Below are positions 22,199 through 34,317 of a stretch of 64,000 bases of DNA, piece by piece. Both the position numbers and the translations under genes were made by a program. The notes below the pieces were generated by a model. The model saw nothing but the letters and a program-made list of their open reading frames with translations, made no database searches and had not been told where the DNA came from. Within the stretch, counting starts at the first letter, position 1, and every line of letters begins with the position of its first letter. This stretch comes from Misgurnus anguillicaudatus (taxonomy: Eukaryota; Chordata; Actinopteri; Cypriniformes; Cobitidae): the NCBI RefSeq assembly GCF_027580225.2, contig NC_073358.2, positions 29,352,501 through 29,416,500 of the forward strand. Direction: 5' to 3'.

Positions 22199-24709
22199 CA
22201 GGGGCGTTGCTAGATCCCTTTTACTGGGGCACATGCCCCAGTGTAAATCTTTTGTGTCCCGGTGTAAATCTCAAGTTTAAATTTTAGCAGTTAACTAGTG
22301 TATTCCTATACAAAGATAGTCGCGGCAAAAACGGATCTATATGCAATGTAGTTACCCAATTTACACTTGTAAAAGCGACGCAGTCGCATTGACTCGTGCA
22401 CACACGTATCCATGTCCACGCACGTCTTTGCGTTCATCTGCACACAACCGCATTCAAAAGGTGACGCCAAGCGAGTTAGCTTATGAAAACATGACTAGAC
22501 TAAAGTAAGTTTCTAAATAATAATGATAATCTTATTTTGACTCGATCATTATTGGCTTCTTTAGATGAACATGTTTTGTGCAAAGCAGGGAAAGCGAAGC
22601 AGACAAGAGAGATGATGAGTTTTAAGGAGGTAAGACAAACTTCATCCTTACCCGGTCAGGTCTGAAACATTAGAGGAAAAATCTCAGGAAAACCTTGTCA
22701 AGTCTGTAGAATTGAATTGTTGCTGAGACAGATGTAAGATGTTCTTAAAATTATCTAAGTGTACTTCACTGTGCTATTTTGAGGCACCATGAATATGAAC
22801 TAACATGCACTTTTAACATACTATCTCTGTATAAAAAATGTATTTAGTTAACACTTGTATTAAACTTGAACACAACTTTTATACAAAGATGGGTTCAAGT
22901 TTACTACAAGTGGTACCTAAATACATTTTTTAAATACATTTTTAGCACATTTTAGTTCATATGTATGGTGTCTCAAAATAGCACAGTGAAGTACACTAAG
23001 ATGATCTGAAGAACATCTTAAGAAGTACTAAAGATGAATTTTTAGTATATTAAGTACAAAATTAGTGTGCGAAAATAAAGCACTTTAAATACACTATGGA
23101 AGTGTACTACTTTTTCACCTGGGTTAACACATGAGTCAGTTTTGGTGAACTGTTACTTCAAAACTCTACATACATAAAAGGGCCTGAATCTGTTCATTGA
23201 GCTTTGAAACAATGGATCCACAGAGAAATGAAGGAATAGGTTGAGGAGAAGGAAGAGGAGGAGGGAGAGGAAGAGGAGGAGGAAGAGGAGGAGGGAAAGA
23301 AGGAGGACGTGGTGAAGGAGGAGAAAGAGGACATGGTGAAGGAGGAGGGAGAGGACATGATGAAGAAATAGGTAGAGGAGGAGGAGTAGGAAGAGGAGGA
23401 GGGAGAGGAGGGGGCAGAAGAGAAGGGAAAGAAGGAGGACGTGGTGAAGGAAGAGGGAGAGGACATGATGAAGAAATAGGTCGAGGAGGAGGAGTAGGAA
23501 GAGGAGGAGGGAGAGGAAGAGGCAGAAGAGTAGGGAAAGAAGGAGGATGTGGTGAAGGAGGAGGAAGAGGACATGGTAAAGGAGGAGGGAGGGGAAATGA
23601 TGAAGAAATAGGTCGAGGAGGAGGAGGGAGAGGAATAGGAGGAGGGAGAGGAGGAGGGAAAGGAGGAGGACGTGGTGAAGGAGGAGGAAGAGGACATGGT
23701 GAAGGAAGAGGAGGAGGACGTGGTGAAAGAGGAGGAAGGAGATGAAGGGCAAGGTGACAAGCAATTTCAAGGTGAAATTCAAGCCACTCTAGTCCATGGT
23801 ATGACTATGAGGGAGGCTGAGCAACGAGTAAAGCCTAATTTGAGTCACTTCACTTATGCCTCCATCTTCAGAGCCTTCAGGGAGGAAAACAGATAGGTGT
23901 ACTTACAGTAAGACTGCTCTATACAGTAACTTTAGTGTGCATACACTGTTGGACTACTGGAATAAAGAATCAAATTGCCTTCCATACAGATAGACATATC
24001 AGCAGATGAATGCAAGGGGTGGATCAGGCAAGAGGATTTTACCCTCGCTGTTTGGCTAGGACCAATATAGCCTGTGATGTAGATGAGATTCCCTGGCCTG
24101 ACCCAGAACTAAGATGGGATGTTGAGGCGAAATAATAAAAAAATTACAGTTGTGCTGTGTATAGCACATGAATGAATAAAAATGTGCTAATGCATACATT
24201 GATTGTGTCTTTTTGGTCATGTGAAAAGGTTTTTGAGGGGGAGAACCACAAGCAACTTACCAGTTTTGGATATATTGTTTTGAATTGATTGCACCAGTGT
24301 GTAATACTATGTTGTAGTTTGTGTGTTTTTGAAAGCTTGTGTGTGTTGTCTGAGGGAAAAGTTTGGTATTTCAGTAAGAGGGAATGGTTTTGAGTGTAGA
24401 GCTTCATTTGACATGACATGAAAATATGATGTTTGGAGTATTGTGTGAGACTTTATGGAATTGTCTTTACTGTTTTGAGAATATGAGGCATAGTTTCAAG
24501 AAATGTGTAATAATGTTAGGTATAATGAAGATTATACTTGTATATATGTATCTTTTGCAGTAACTGTTGAACTGTAGAATAGTGGGTGAAGCAAAGGACA
24601 TTGTATAGAAGTGTTGCACACTTCTTGCACACAGCAGGCTTTCATAAAAAGTCAGCAAAAAATGGGGGGCCTGTGCCCCAGTAGAGCTTTATATCTAGCA
24701 ATGCCCATG
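22199..24709 (+). mobile_element. Nested TIR element carrying a dead IS630/Tc1-like transposase
   Basis: The left end cagggg-cgttgctagat…actggggcacatgcccc pairs with the right end ggggcctgtgccccagt…atctagcaatgccc. Flanks aatatatg and aatataat are near-matches, as for an 8-bp duplication; a TA duplication is also possible. The interior contains the purine-rich coding relic at 23212-24135. Confidence 0.7.
23212..24135 (+). pseudogene. IS630/Tc1-like transposase relic with Arg/Gly-rich N-terminus
   Basis: The frame starts at ATG 23212 (MDPQRNEG, stop soon after) and continues as about 170 codons of GRG/GGG repeats from a purine-only strand. After a frameshift near 23745 comes EIQATLVHGMTMREAEQRV followed by NLSHFTYASIFRAFR. 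This is the helix-turn-helix start typical of the fish IS630-like transposases. The catalytic core is deleted. The C-terminal end reappears at about 23980-24135 (ISADECKGWIRQARGFYPRC … IACDVDEIPW) and stops at 24135. Family assignment is from memory of these transposases. It is dead, but it preserves both termini. Confidence 0.75.
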
Positions 24710-25666
24710 AATATAATGCATGTGCTATGTATGTATGTATGTATGTATGTATGTATGTATGTATGTATGTATGATTTAACAATTTTTACTTTCCAAATAA
24801 ACAACTACAGCATATTCATGAATATGCATGGCATATAGCCTAAAGAAAAAATTGAAGACAAAAATCTGCATTACACAAATAACAGTTTTATTGAAACAGC
24901 AGAGACCTTTCTTTCATTTTCTACATTTGTCAGTACTCTACTCAGCACCGACTGCTTCAACCAGAATGCGTGCCAAAGGTGATGAAGTTTGTTTTAATCC
25001 GAATATAAAGGAATTAAGTATAATCTTACTCTACCATTATGTTTTTCTATATGACTATAACCATAGTTTACCAGTGTGTGTTTACCATTATGTTTTCTAT
25101 ATGAATATAACCATAGTTTACCAGTGTGTGTATGAAATTTACCAGCATGCATTGCAGTATGTTCCTATACATGGGGAAGGTCGTTACATGCCGAAGGCCG
25201 AGACAAAAGACGTACTGTACTCTTGATAAAGTGATGCCATATGTTTTCCATATGATACAAACCATATGTTACTGAATATTAGACCATATATGGAGTACAT
25301 GGGGTGGGGAGGCCACCTTATATATACCACTGGTGGTACAGTAAAACTTTAGTGGATCTTGCAAGATCTCCTCACGGCTTTATTTTGCTGACAATAAAGT
25401 CCATCTTTGAAATCTGAAGATTGTTTCATCTGAAAAGGGAAAACCACAACAAAGGAGATGGAGCATACTGCTTGAGTAGGAAGCTGAGATTCAGGCGCGA
25501 GGAGAGGACAGGACATGTAAGAGACACTAGCAACAAGGAGGCTGATAGGTCCTGACCTATGGTCCTAACCCATACTCCTAATCAGTAGGTGGCGGTAATG
25601 CACCTAAAAGTTGTTTGCTAACCACCAGTAAAACTGGAGAAGGAGACTGATCGTTGGCATGCTGGT
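24710..25666. other. Interior of the TIR element, mostly unrecognised
   Basis: Holds an (ATGT)n microsatellite at 24726-24773 and a 49-bp tandem pair at about 25035 and 25084 (accattatgttttctatatga…). No gene is supported. Confidence 0.4.
24726..24773. repeat. (ATGT)n microsatellite
   Basis: About 12 copies of the tetranucleotide. Confidence 0.97.
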
Positions 25667-26111
25667 CCTGTCCCAAATGGCACACTCCGGACTTGTGGTC
25701 CTCCTCAGAGTCCACACTTTGATGACATCACGTAGTCCAGACTTTAGGGACCCTTAATGCGAGTCCACGTGGGTGCAACGGAGTCGTATTTTGGGACAGA
25801 CTCGAGCGTCACACCGGAAATAGGTAGAGAAGTTGCCCCTCAGTGTGAGCTCCTCCCTTCTGTCGTCTGATTGGTCTGATTGCTCTAATTGCTCTTTCGC
25901 AAGGACTTCTGGGTTGGTAAAGTGCGCGAAGCCTGCTGCAGTGCGGGCTTCGCTGAAGACCGCATCAAGGGGCAAAGGAGGCGCTGATGAGCACACTTCA
26001 AAGCGTAAAAATGACAGATGGGACACCCTACGGACTCGTGGACTAAGCGAGCACGCGCAATTTAAGGCCACGAGACCGATAGTCCACATGAAGTGCGCCA
26101 TTTGGGACAGG
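25667..26111. mobile_element. MITE with cctgtcccaaatggc ends
   Basis: cctgtcccaaatggcacac at the left is mirrored by …gcgccatttgggacagg at the right. It has a GC-rich interior with further symmetrical parts. Chance open frames on both strands are not genes. Confidence 0.8.
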
Positions 26112-26376
26112 GCCGCTCTCAAACTTCAAGCTTTACAAGGTACATCGTTTTCAGAGGTGGTGCTTTCCAGTTTTGATTGCATCTCTTCCAGGAGAGATTT
26201 TTGTGAACCAGAGGGGAAGGAGTGAGAAGGGAGAGAGTAATCGTTGTTGTTTTGTTCCACAGATGCTGTTTTAAACCAGTTTCCACGGCCGAAGCTGATG
26301 TTAGAAAATCCATCAACAGCAGAATATGCGAGCTAAGACACCAGGTGAAGTGCAAAAGCATAGTTATATAAGTCAT

Positions 26377-26600
26377 TTAAAGGCGGAGTCCATGATGTTT
26401 GAAAGCCAATGTTGATATTTGAAATCACCTAAACAAACACGCCCCTACCCCAATAGAATGTGGACCTTCTGTTGAAAGACCCGCCTCACACATACGCAAC
26501 CCGGAATTTGATTTGATTTGATTGGCTATAAGTGTGTTTTGGTAGTCAGCCCGTCTCCTTTTCCAACGTGTTTTTCAAACATCGTGGACTCCGCCTTTAA
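26377..26600. mobile_element. TTAA-flanked palindromic MITE
   Basis: TTAAAGGCGGAGTCCATGAT at the left is mirrored by …gtggactccgcctttaa at the right, with TTAA at both ends. Confidence 0.85.
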
Positions 26601-27300
26601 ATCAGTGAAGAGCCAAGATGGACTCCTAACCAGGATAAAGGCCTGTTCTTTTGGCAATTTATTTCTTTGCTTTTCCACATTGCCAAAGCTCCTTGAAAGT
26701 TTGTTTATTATTTATTGATCTATTATTGTCTGTGCATTTGGTTTATATTGTATTTTTAACTGTATAACGGCACTGCTGAAAGTTTGAAATAAATAGACCT
26801 TGGTAATTTAAATTGCTTTAATTTATATTTTGTATATTTTCTGTTTTATGTCACTCTTTTAAAATATAATTTATGTAAATGTAATGCAAGACATTTATGT
26901 AATGTAAAGCAAACCACATTGTCTGACCATGTGCAAAACCTCTTGTGGTTGTAATAGGTCTGTTTAGCTCTCTACCTCAAATTAGTTTTAGTATGTGTGC
27001 CTGATTAAAAGAAAATAAAGGTGGCTTTTGATAGATTATCCATTAGTCTGTGTTAATATGTGGTATAAATGTGTGTACATATTTTTATGTATATATTTCT
27101 ATATAATTTTACATATTATTTAAAATATATTCTACCATATAGTAAACATACATGTGACACTATATCTGTACATATATTGTTAATACATTTTTGCATATCG
27201 GAATACAATATGGCGGATATTTATAAATATAATATTGCATATATTTTGAGATATATAAACACATATACTATATTCACGTGCAATATATTAAAAGCGGCAA
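26601..27300. other. AT-rich spacer, no feature
   Basis: Contains two possible polyadenylation signals (aataaa near 26786 and 27014) but no supported gene. It grades into the AATATA-rich zone. Confidence 0.35.
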
Positions 27301-28340
27301 TTATTTATATTTATCAATATACTGCAATAAATTACATATATATAGAATATATGTATCAACATATTACTCATGTATTTTACAATATACTGCAATATATTGC
27401 ATACATAAAGAATATATGCATCAACATATTACTCCATATATTGCCAATATATACTGCAATATATTACATACATAAAGAATATATGTATCAACATATTACT
27501 ACATATATTGCCAATATATACTGCAATATATTACATACATTAAGAATATATGTATCAACATATTACTACATATATTGCCAATATATACTGCAATATATTA
27601 CATACATAAAGAATATATTTATCAACATATTACTCCATATATTGCCAATATATACTGCAATATATTACATACATAAAGAATATATGTATCAACATATTAC
27701 TACATATATTGCCAATATATACTGCAATATATTACATACATAAAGAATATATGTATCAACATATTACTACATATATTGCCAATATATACTGCAATATATT
27801 ACATACATTAAGATTATATTTATCAACATATTACTCCTTATATTGCCAATATATACTGCAATATATTACATACATAAAGAATATATGTATCAACATATTA
27901 CTACATATATTGTCAATATATACTGCAATATATTACATACATAAAGAATATATGTATCAACATATTACTACATATATTGCCAATATATACTGCAATATAT
28001 TACATACATAAAGATTATATTTATCAACATATTACTCCTTATATTGCCAATATATACTGCAATATATTACATACATAAAGAATATATGTATCAACATATT
28101 ACTACATATATTGTCAATATATACTGCAATATATTTGATACATTTAGAATATATTTATCAACATATTACTCCATATATTGCCAATATATACTGCAATCTA
28201 TTACATACATTTAGAATATATGTATCAATATATTACATACATTTAAAATATATGTATCAACATATTACTATATTGCCAATATATACTTCAATATATTACA
28301 TAGATTTAGAATAGATGCATCAATATATTACTTCATATAT
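27301..28340. repeat. 67-bp tandem array, about 14 units
   Basis: The word ctgcaatatatta recurs at 27322, 27387, 27454, 27521, 27588, 27655, 27722, 27789, 27856, 27923, 27990, 28057, 28124 and 28191, almost always 67 bp apart. Each unit contains atatatgtatcaacatatta and catatattgccaatata. The last units degenerate. Because three units make 201 bp, long chance frames run through it. It sits at the right subterminal end of the TIR element, and a shorter 88-bp AATATA repeat (units at 21912 and 22000) occupies the left end. Confidence 0.95.
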
Positions 28341-28578
28341 TTCCAATATATTATGGGATATATTAAATAGTATAATGAGATGTATTTACTCAATATATGA
28401 AAACGGCAATAATTGCAGTATTGTATAATATATTGCAATATATCACTTACATATATATAATATATTTTTATATAATATATCATGATATATATTGCTATGT
28501 AAATTTCACAATAGATGGAGACACATAAAATATATTGTCATGTAATATATTGAGAAATATATTTTTGTTGCATAAGGG

Positions 28579-29296
28579 TAAGACACACGGAAAACCCTCT
28601 GTGTGAACAAGAAGCCGAAACAATGCCGTAATGGGCGTGTCGTAGTGAAGACGCGCGTGTCATCACAACAAAAGTTATGGTTCAACTCTTTAAAATGAGA
28701 GATTTACATGCAGATCAACGTTCACGACGAGAAATGTCAGCAAACTGGACTGATGTAGATATCAGATAAGTTAGCTTGTCACTTACTGCGCTGAAACGGA
28801 GATCATCCAGCGCCATAAAAGAATATCGTGTCACGTGCTCATTTGAGCTTATAATAAACAAAAATGCCCGCACGTCATCCCAACAAGATATATCCTTCAG
28901 CTCCTCAAAACAGGGGTTTAAATGCATATTAACAATCACATTGAGAAATGTCTGAAAACTGGATTAAAGCAAAGATCAGGGAGCTCGTCAAATATCCACT
29001 CTGAAGCTGAGATCATTCACCAGCATAGAACTGTGCGTTCACGTGCTCCTTTATAGTCTTATCATAATCGAAAATGCAAGCGAGTGGTTTCTGGAGAGAG
29101 AAATAATAAATAATATACAAACCTCAGACGCTGCCTGCGTAGAAGATACTGCAGGACTTTACAGGTCACGTGTCTTTCCGGGACCTTGCCGGCAAATCAT
29201 TGACAGTGTGAATGAACAAAAAATCAAACGATCCTGGAAAAATCCAGGATGCATTTTCCGTGAATTTTCCGGAATGTCTGTGTGAAAAGGGCTTTT
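28579..29296. repeat. Right arm of long inverted repeat
   Basis: Reverse complement partner of 21317-21877, ending …gtgtgaaaagggctttt. It is longer than the left arm owing to an extra segment with partial self-similarity (two variants of the gcgctgaaacggagatcatccagc / gaagctgagatcattcacc phrase). Confidence 0.85.
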
Positions 29297-29957
29297 GGAT
29301 ACCAACATTGTCTCAATTAACTTTCCCCTCTCCGTCTTTTTTTCTTCTTTTAACCTGCCACCTGAAAAAGAAATTCCTCAGTTAATTCATAAATCGAATT
29401 CTTCCACGTTTTCTTCGATCCTATGCCAACTCATTTGGTAAAGGGCTGTCTTTCTCATCTATCTTCTCTCATAACGCGAATTATTCACAGTTCTCTTAAC
29501 TCCAGCACTGTTCCATCATCGTTTACAATAGCTGCTATTACACAAGTTCTCAAGAAACTTGGTGCTGACACTAACAATTTAGATAATTTCTGTCCTATCT
29601 CAAGTCTTTCATTTATTTCAGAAATTCTTGAGAAAGCAGTGGCAGCACAGTTCCATGCACATCTTAATAACAATAACATGTATGAGTGTTTTGAGTCAGG
29701 GTTTCACTCTCAGCATAGCACGGAAACTGCAGTAAGAGTAACAAATGATCTGTTAATGGCTGCTGATGGCGGACTCTTATCTATTCTTGTTTTACTCGAC
29801 TTAAGTGCAGCTTTCTACACAATTTCACATATAGTATTCTTTTAAACCGTTTATCTGACATTGGTTTCACTGGTGTTCCTGGTTTTCATCATAACTTTCT
29901 AATCACACACTTGTACAACTGAAAAAATTTCATTCCCAACCTTCTTCTGTTAGCTGT
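29297..29957 (+). pseudogene. L2-type LINE, reverse transcriptase fragment
   Basis: An open segment at 29423-29845 contains typical L2 RT phrases: ISSLSFISEILEKAV, FESGFHSQHSTETAV, NDLLMAADGGLLSILVLLDL and SAAFYTISH. The catalytic Asp of LLDLS is kept, but the usual AFDTI is AFYTI. A frameshift follows and the frame resumes as NRLSDIGFTGVPG. It would continue the endonuclease fragment at 20230-20697 if the inverted structure were removed. Confidence 0.85.
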
Positions 29958-30826
29958 GGAATATGTTTATTTAAGGTTAAGAACGCTCTTAAACTTGTGA
30001 CTTTATTTAAACAAAATGATGTTTTATTAACAAAGTTCGGGAGGAACACGTCAAATAAAATACCTAAGTGACTTCAGCTGTTTTCAATCAGTAGTCAATA
30101 GCACCAGCCGCTTACAATCGGTAATCAACAATACACCCAATCAGCTCGAAAGCAAGCCATATATAATTCAGTACAGTTGAACTCACCGAAAATCCTTCAC
30201 ATCTTTCAGAATCCCTCCTCCACCCCGTCTTTTCTCACTTACCAAGTTATTTCCTTAAGAGGGGGGGTACTCTGTGTTTCAGGCTCATTCCCTGCTCAGA
30301 GCCCTCTCCCCGGACAGCACGCCAATAATTTAATTATTTGTAAGTGTGAACTCGTGAAATACAGTGTTTCATTAAGCAGTGTTAGCACTTGAATGTTGCC
30401 TTTTGTTTGCTTGCATTACAGTATGTGCATTTAGTTCAAACTGAATACAATTAAACTTAAATGATCATATTATTCCCACTTCACAATGTAGTCTGAACCC
30501 ATTTCCTAGCCGTCTAAAGCTCCAACATATAAACAACTTTTAATATTCAGACCTTTTCAAACTACATTTTCATTATCTGATTAAATCATAATAAACAAAA
30601 CCAACATCATAAGCGAAAGAAGCAAATAACAAAACAGGAGGCAACCACTAATTTGCATAATGTATTCATTAGTCTCTAGGTACAGTAAACAAAAATGACA
30701 TTTGAAAATGTTCAACATGCATTAACACGTTTATTTTATGCTGTTTTTCTCCCTTTACTTAAGATACAAAAATCAGTTCTAGTACTCCGTTGGCATTTAA
30801 TCTTCAACATTAAAATTTTTGCAGAA
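29958..30826. other. No gene recognised
   Basis: Probable remnant of a further retroelement between 30010 and 30330 (a gggggggtactctgtgtttcagg phrase), identity unknown. The rest is AT-rich and featureless. Confidence 0.3.
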
Positions 30827-31095
30827 TTAAAGGGACACTTCACTTTTTTGAAAATATGCTCATTTTCCAGCTCCCCTAGAGTTAAACATTTGATTTTGTT
30901 TGTTTTGTAATCCATTCCCTGGGTCTGGCGGTACTACTTTTAGCATTGCGCCTCCTGCAGCATTGGTACTGCAGCAAAGTCCTTGATTATTACGCCAGAA
31001 TAAGAGTATAGTTCCTAGCCATATCGGCCTAGAAAATCACAACTTTACAAATTTTGTCAGTCTTAGTACACAATGTAACTACAGAAGAGTTTTAA
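30827..31095. repeat. Inverted rearranged copy of the 7.3-kb dispersed repeat
   Basis: The first half (ttaaagggacacttcac … tctgggtctggcggtac) has the same orientation as 7327-7450. The second half (aaagtccttgattattac … ctacagaagagttt) is the reverse complement of 7545-7650. The copy is thus folded back on itself. Confidence 0.75.
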
Positions 31096-32659
31096 TTTGT
31101 TGTTGTGAGGTCCAGATGTTTGCCAGATAGAAAAGGATTTCATTAAAAAGGCGCCAGCCCACCAAATCGGTTCTGCAAGATAAATGCAATAGAGAAATGC
31201 TGACAGTCAGAAGTTTAAGGAGGAAACCTTGTACTGCTTATTTTTGTTCACAATATCTTTATTTAAAACACCACAGGTCAACATCTTTTAAGCATCAGCC
31301 TAAAACAAGACACCAAAGGTTAAATACCTGGAGTCCTTTTTGGTCTACACACAGACATCATTTTGTAATCTTGAAAACCTTGACATCATGAAATATGATT
31401 AATTGACAAAGCACTCACAATGAATAATCAAGTCCTTTAGGAATCAATCATCTGTCTCTTAAATCCAAACCTTAAAAAGTATTACGCATCTGTTGTGATT
31501 TAAAATGAATCATTGATGATCAACCCACACCACTATAACAACCAAACGGTTCCTCCATTTCTTCTTCCCACCAGCCTAGGAACTTGGGGGTTATAACAAC
31601 CAGCCTACACACATCTGTTTCAGCAAAAAAACCTTATTGTACAAATTTGCGGTACATCATCGTCATCTACCCTTCAAAGGTCCTAATATGTACCATTTTG
31701 GTACAGACATGTAGGCTACCTTTGTTGTACTAAGTACATGTAATAAGCACCCTTTGGCTACAAAACTGTACTTTTTAAAGGGATACTGCCCCAGTGACCG
31801 CTTTTTTACCTTTTCTCTGAGAGTGTGTCATTAATTCTAACAACACTTTCCAGCGATTACAAAACCTTTTTGTTAGTGTCAATGTGGACGTGTACATACT
31901 TGACTGATTTTTAAGGTATTTATTTTAGAAATAAAACACTTCCCCCTGCAGCTTATAAATGTTGACACATGCTATTAATGCACATAACTATTATTTAGAA
32001 GTATGATGAAAGAAATACATTGAAAGTTGCATAAACACACTTGACTCAACACGTAAAATATAAAGAATAAAGGTTGCAATGGAGAAACAGAAAAGTGTCT
32101 CAGTGCGTGTCAACAGCAGTGAGCAGACAGATAGAAAAAATGGTTTTGGATGAAGATCTACTGCGCAATATAAAAGGCACAAAAAGAGGGCAACGAGAGT
32201 ACTGTCTTGTACATTGATCTAAATGAAAAGGTTCAGTATGTAGATTTTTAGAGATAAGATTCTGTAAGCTTTTTGTGCTAAAAAAAATGATTTGTTTGAC
32301 ACTGCTACAATTGAAGTCCCTGTGAACAGGAACAGGAGTCGGATCGACTTCCGTGTTCTGATGTATTTCCGAGCCAAACCAAATATCACACTGTTTTCCA
32401 CTGTGAATTGGACATAGAAATGTAGGCACTAGGGCTGCACAATTAATTGTCATGCGCATTTCGTCAGTATAGCCGGTTCCATGATTATTAGTAAATCACC
32501 ATCAAGTGCCTTCAGATGGAGCGCCATTTACTACACAGAGCCGTAGTTCACTGACAAGCTAGGCCATATCACGTTTATTATCTCAGGCAATTAGTCTGAG
32601 AAATTGCCTATAGCTTGTCAGTGAACTTCAGCTCTGTTACACTCAAAAAAGCTTGTTGG
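31096..32659. other. Intergenic stretch with MITE fragments
   Basis: 31650-31830 carries the tgtaccattttggtac / ctgagagtgt pieces of a TA-type MITE whose other end was not found. A possible hAT-like start (tagggctgcacaat) is at 32428. No gene is supported. Confidence 0.4.
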
Positions 32660-33040
32660 TTTAAAGGGGACATATCATGAAAATCTGACTTTTTTCATGT
32701 TTAAGTGCTATAATTGGTTCCCCAGTGCTTGTATCAACCTAGCCAATGTAAAAAAGAATAACCCAGTACCTTAAACTCTTTTCTCTGCAAGCATGTGAAA
32801 ATATAGGTTATTGAAATTTGGCTTCCCTTGTGATGTCATAAGGGTATAATACTGCCCCTTAATCTGCACTATCCAACCACTGCACTGCCATTTAGTACAG
32901 AGATCAGCTCATTTGCATTTAAAAGGACACACCCAAAAACGGCAAATTTTTGCTCACACCTACAGAGTGGCAATTTTAACGTGTTATAATAAATTATCTA
33001 TATTGTATACATACGATGGAGACACCAAAAATGTATATAT
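32660..33040. repeat. Partial TTAA-type MITE
   Basis: Begins tttaaaggggacatatcatg and follows 4273-4640 closely in the same orientation (tccccagtgcttgtatcaac, tgatgtcataaggg, agatcagctcatttgcattt). The right end is missing. Confidence 0.75.
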
Positions 33041-33369
33041 TTATTTATTCATAATATTTTTTCCCACACAATTGAATTGATTTATACTTATGATTAAAAA
33101 TTAAGTTCCCTCTTTTTTTTTGAAAGTCATGTTGCAAATTTAATTTGTGTTGAGCTAACCAACTTTACTTGCTTTTGTTGGACAATTAAAAAAAATCAAC
33201 ATTTCTTTTTTTACCATATGTAATGAATGTATACGAATTTATAGTCTACCTTGACACAGATTCCACTACAACTTAGCTGTTGAAACAAGTTCATCCCTCT
33301 AAAAGGCTTGATAATCATAAAGGCAATCTCAGGTCAAGCAATCCAATAATATAACCTGAAGTGATATTT

Positions 33370-33930
33370 TCTTAAAGGAACACGCCCAGACTTTGGGAAT
33401 AGCCCATTCACCATATCCCCCAGAGCCAGACAAGTCCATACATACCTTTCTCATCTCCGCGCGCGCGGCAACTCCGTCCCACGCAGCCCCCGCCAGCCCA
33501 GCCCAGCACAAAGACTGGAAGTGAACGGCTCCATCCAGCACACTGCTCCCAAAAAGCGACAAAACAACACGAACATTCTCCCATTCATGTGTTGTGACTT
33601 CCACAGTCACACCGTGTACAAACAACAAGGTGACATGAGACACAGCCATCCCCCAACAGCACACACACTGGGAACCACACTCTCAGAAGGCGAAGCACTG
33701 GTGAAGAGCAGAGTGTTCAGTTAGAGTTGTGCAAATCACTTCGCCCATGTAGTAGTGCTTCGTCTTCTGAGAATATAGCTCCCAGAACGCACACTGCCAA
33801 AAGATGGCTGTGTCTCATATCACCTTGTTATTTGTACACGGTGTTACTATACAAATCACAACATTGTATAAATCCAATGACCCATTTGGGGACACAGTTG
33901 GGGACCAGGGTCATTTCTAGTACTAGTCTT
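33370..33930. repeat. Fold-back dispersed repeat
   Basis: acaccgtgtacaaacaacaa at about 33612 is mirrored by ttgttatttgtacacggtgt at about 33825. The inner parts (ctcagaaggcgaagcact / agtgcttcgtcttctgag) also pair. Centre near 33725. The sequence style matches a high-copy cyprinid repeat known to me only by phrase. Confidence 0.7.
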
Positions 33931-34317
33931 AATTAAACCTCATTAGCATTAGGGGTGGGAAGAAAACAGGTTTGAAACTGTATAAAGTGTTAAGACTGAC
34001 TTTGCTCAGGGTTCAGACTCCGATGAACCCAAAGTACGACATGCTTTGACATTGCTACCACAACTGTCATCAAGATTTTCTACATCCTCGTCATTTCTTC
34101 TTATACTGTAAATGGTGCTGACAGGAAGCATTAGTAAGTTTACTGCATGAGTATTTGCACATGATTACTCATTAAGTAAAGCTGCATACATGGCAGAATG
34201 GTATGAACATGCTCTTCCTGAACATAAGTGAAACACACTTTACCATTATGGTAATCCCCAAAAACTTACAAAATTCAGAAAACCTGAATTTTACAAATGT
34301 CTTTTTTTAATCTATTA

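Larger units (their letters stand above)
21878..28578. mobile_element. 6.7-kb TIR element with TA target duplication
   Basis: The left end CCCTTATGCAACAAAAAT is exactly mirrored at the right end (…ATTTTTGTTGCATAAGGG) and TA lies on both sides (21876-21877, 28579-28580). The related short copy at 5.4 kb reads ggacctagta straight into sequence like the right flank, so the insertion site is credible. Both subterminal zones are built of AATATA-rich tandem units (21890-22140 and 27300-28560). The interior contains a nested TIR element at 22199-24709 and two MITEs at 25.7-26.6 kb. No transposase of its own was recognised. Confidence 0.75.

Noticed and set aside
23153..23782. Minus-strand open frames of 188-209 codons (Leu/His/Phe- and Ser-rich)
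   Set aside because: They are the reverse of the purine-rich transposase N-terminus on the plus strand.
25754..26225. Open frames of 122-130 codons on both strands
   Set aside because: They overlap the MITE at 25667-26111 and each other; no domain or splice support.
27069..28314. Long plus-strand open frames of 67-224 codons rich in Tyr/Ile
   Set aside because: They run through the 67-bp tandem array; the frames follow the repeat and shift with it. No gene.
27301..28340. Regular 67-bp spacing as a CRISPR-like array
   Set aside because: Units are repeats throughout with no unique spacers, in a eukaryotic transposon context.
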